This document shows positions 5,487 through 6,080 of a stretch of 6,080 bases of DNA, piece by piece. The notes beneath the pieces were generated by a model. It was given only the letters and a program-made list of their open reading frames with translations, ran no database searches and was not told the DNA's origin. The DNA comes from an uncultured Lachnospiraceae bacterium (lineage in GTDB: Bacteria > Bacillota > Clostridia > Lachnospirales > Lachnospiraceae). A program made the translations under genes and the position numbers. Position 1 is the stretch's first letter. Each line of letters opens with the position of its first letter. Location of the stretch: the NCBI GenBank assembly GCA_946413945.1, contig CAMKMR010000116.1, positions 1-6,080 on the forward strand. Reading direction: 5' to 3'.

Positions 5487-6080
5487 TTATTTCTCATTTG
5501 AAAGTAATGTATTTTCCTTTGAATTAAGGATTTCCATAAACTCTTCACCTGTAATAGTTTCATTTTCGTAAAGATACTTGGCAATCTCATGAAGCTTCTG
5601 GATATTGTCTTTAAGGATCTGTAAAGCTTTCTCATGTTCATCTCTAACTATTGAAACGACCATTGAATCGATCCTTGTAGCCGTTTCCGGAGAACATGAC
5701 ATACTTGTGTCACCACCAAGATACTGGTTGTTTACTGTTTCCATTGCAACCATGTCAAAGTCTTTTGTCATACCAAAACGAGTAACCATGGCGCGGGCAT
5801 ATTTTGTTGCCTGCTCGATGTCATTTGATGCCCCTGTTGTGATCTCATTGAAAATGAGCTCTTCCGCCGCACGTCCACCAGTAAGAGTCGCAATCTTATT
5901 AAGCATTTCTGTCTTAGACATAAGATTATGCTCATCTTCATCAACCTGCATTGTATAACCTAAAGCTCCAGAAGTACGAGGAATGATCGTAATCTTAGTA
6001 ACTGGAGCCGAATGAGTCTGAAGGGCTGCAACTAAGGCATGTCCAACTTCATGATATGCCACAACTAACTTTTCCTTATT
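5487..6080 (-). CDS. ftsH: ATP-dependent zinc metalloprotease FtsH, C-terminal part
   Basis: FtsH is a membrane-anchored hexameric AAA+ protease that degrades misfolded membrane proteins and some regulators at the inner face of the cytoplasmic membrane. Only the last 197 residues are here: the M41 peptidase domain and tail. The membrane segments and the AAA+ ATPase lie beyond the right edge. Counting from the edge, the zinc motif is H10-E11-V12-G13-H14 (HEVGH, where HEAGH is commoner), and Asp87 in GASNDIEQAT is the probable third zinc ligand. GYTMQ (41-45) and LTGGRAAEELIF (66-77) are further family motifs. The frame continues through the edge as NKEKLV before VAYHEVGH, so a GTG at 6060-6062 is an internal Val codon and not the start. 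The tail after EEFMEILN is short and polar. The gene is followed closely by a hairpin terminator. Confidence 0.95.
   Translation of the reverse strand, partial: NKEKLVVAYHEVGHALVAALQTHSAPVTKITIIPRTSGALGYTMQVDEDEHNLMSKTEMLNKIATLTGGRAAEELIFNEITTGASNDIEQATKYARAMVTRFGMTKDFDMVAMETVNNQYLGGDTSMSCSPETATRIDSMVVSIVRDEHEKALQILKDNIQKLHEIAKYLYENETITGEEFMEILNSKENTLLSNEK

Noticed and set aside
5605..5958. Plus-strand ORF of 117 codons opposite ftsH
   Set aside because: It overlaps the conserved FtsH peptidase domain on the other strand. The Ser/Val-rich translation is a typical codon shadow.
6060..6062. GTG as the start of a short FtsH-like protein
   Set aside because: The frame is open and FtsH-like through the window edge, with no ribosome site before this codon, so the GTG is internal and the gene is cut by the window.

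Overview
The window is AT-rich DNA with strong Shine-Dalgarno sites, sigma-A-type promoters with near-consensus -10 boxes, and proteins typical of anaerobic Firmicutes. A Clostridia member, most likely in or near the Lachnospiraceae, is my best guess from the look of the FtsH, MnmA and pyruvate oxidoreductase sequences; no rRNA or other taxonomic marker is present.

Layout. (1) 1-435, minus strand: the N-terminal 145 codons of an unrecognised protein with an acidic head followed by eight in-frame 9-residue repeats (Q-N-Y-N-G-M-Q-A-G/D). It runs off the left edge. (2) 436-766: a divergent intergenic region holding a promoter for each flanking gene, a possible 9-codon leader ORF ahead of the repeat gene, and a hairpin in the leader of the plus-strand operon. 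(3) 767-3786, plus strand: a tight four-gene operon for a heterotetrameric, ferredoxin-linked pyruvate (2-oxoacid) oxidoreductase in the order gamma-delta-alpha-beta (porC, porD, porA, porB), as in Thermotoga and archaea. (4) 3788-3902: an unusually long nested hairpin ending in a U-tract, the operon terminator. (5) 3903-4129: a spacer with a doubtful small minus-strand ORF. (6) 4130-5224, minus strand: mnmA, the tRNA U34 2-thiolase. (7) 5225-5486: a promoter for mnmA, two tandem 41-bp repeats in its leader, and the terminator of the next gene. (8) 5487-6080, minus strand: the C-terminal 197 residues of the membrane protease FtsH, cut by the right edge.

How the genes work together. The four Por subunits form one enzyme: alpha and beta bind thiamine diphosphate and pyruvate, beta carries the proximal [4Fe-4S] cluster, delta carries two more clusters and passes electrons to ferredoxin, and gamma completes the complex and the CoA-dependent reaction. 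mnmA and ftsH are housekeeping genes with their own transcription signals and no obvious functional link to the operon. I see no mobile element, CRISPR array, tRNA or rRNA, and nothing that amounts to a new multi-gene system. The less ordinary items are the repeat protein with its candidate leader peptide, the 41-bp tandem repeats upstream of mnmA, the long hairpin after porB, and the CxxC+C cysteine set in MnmA.
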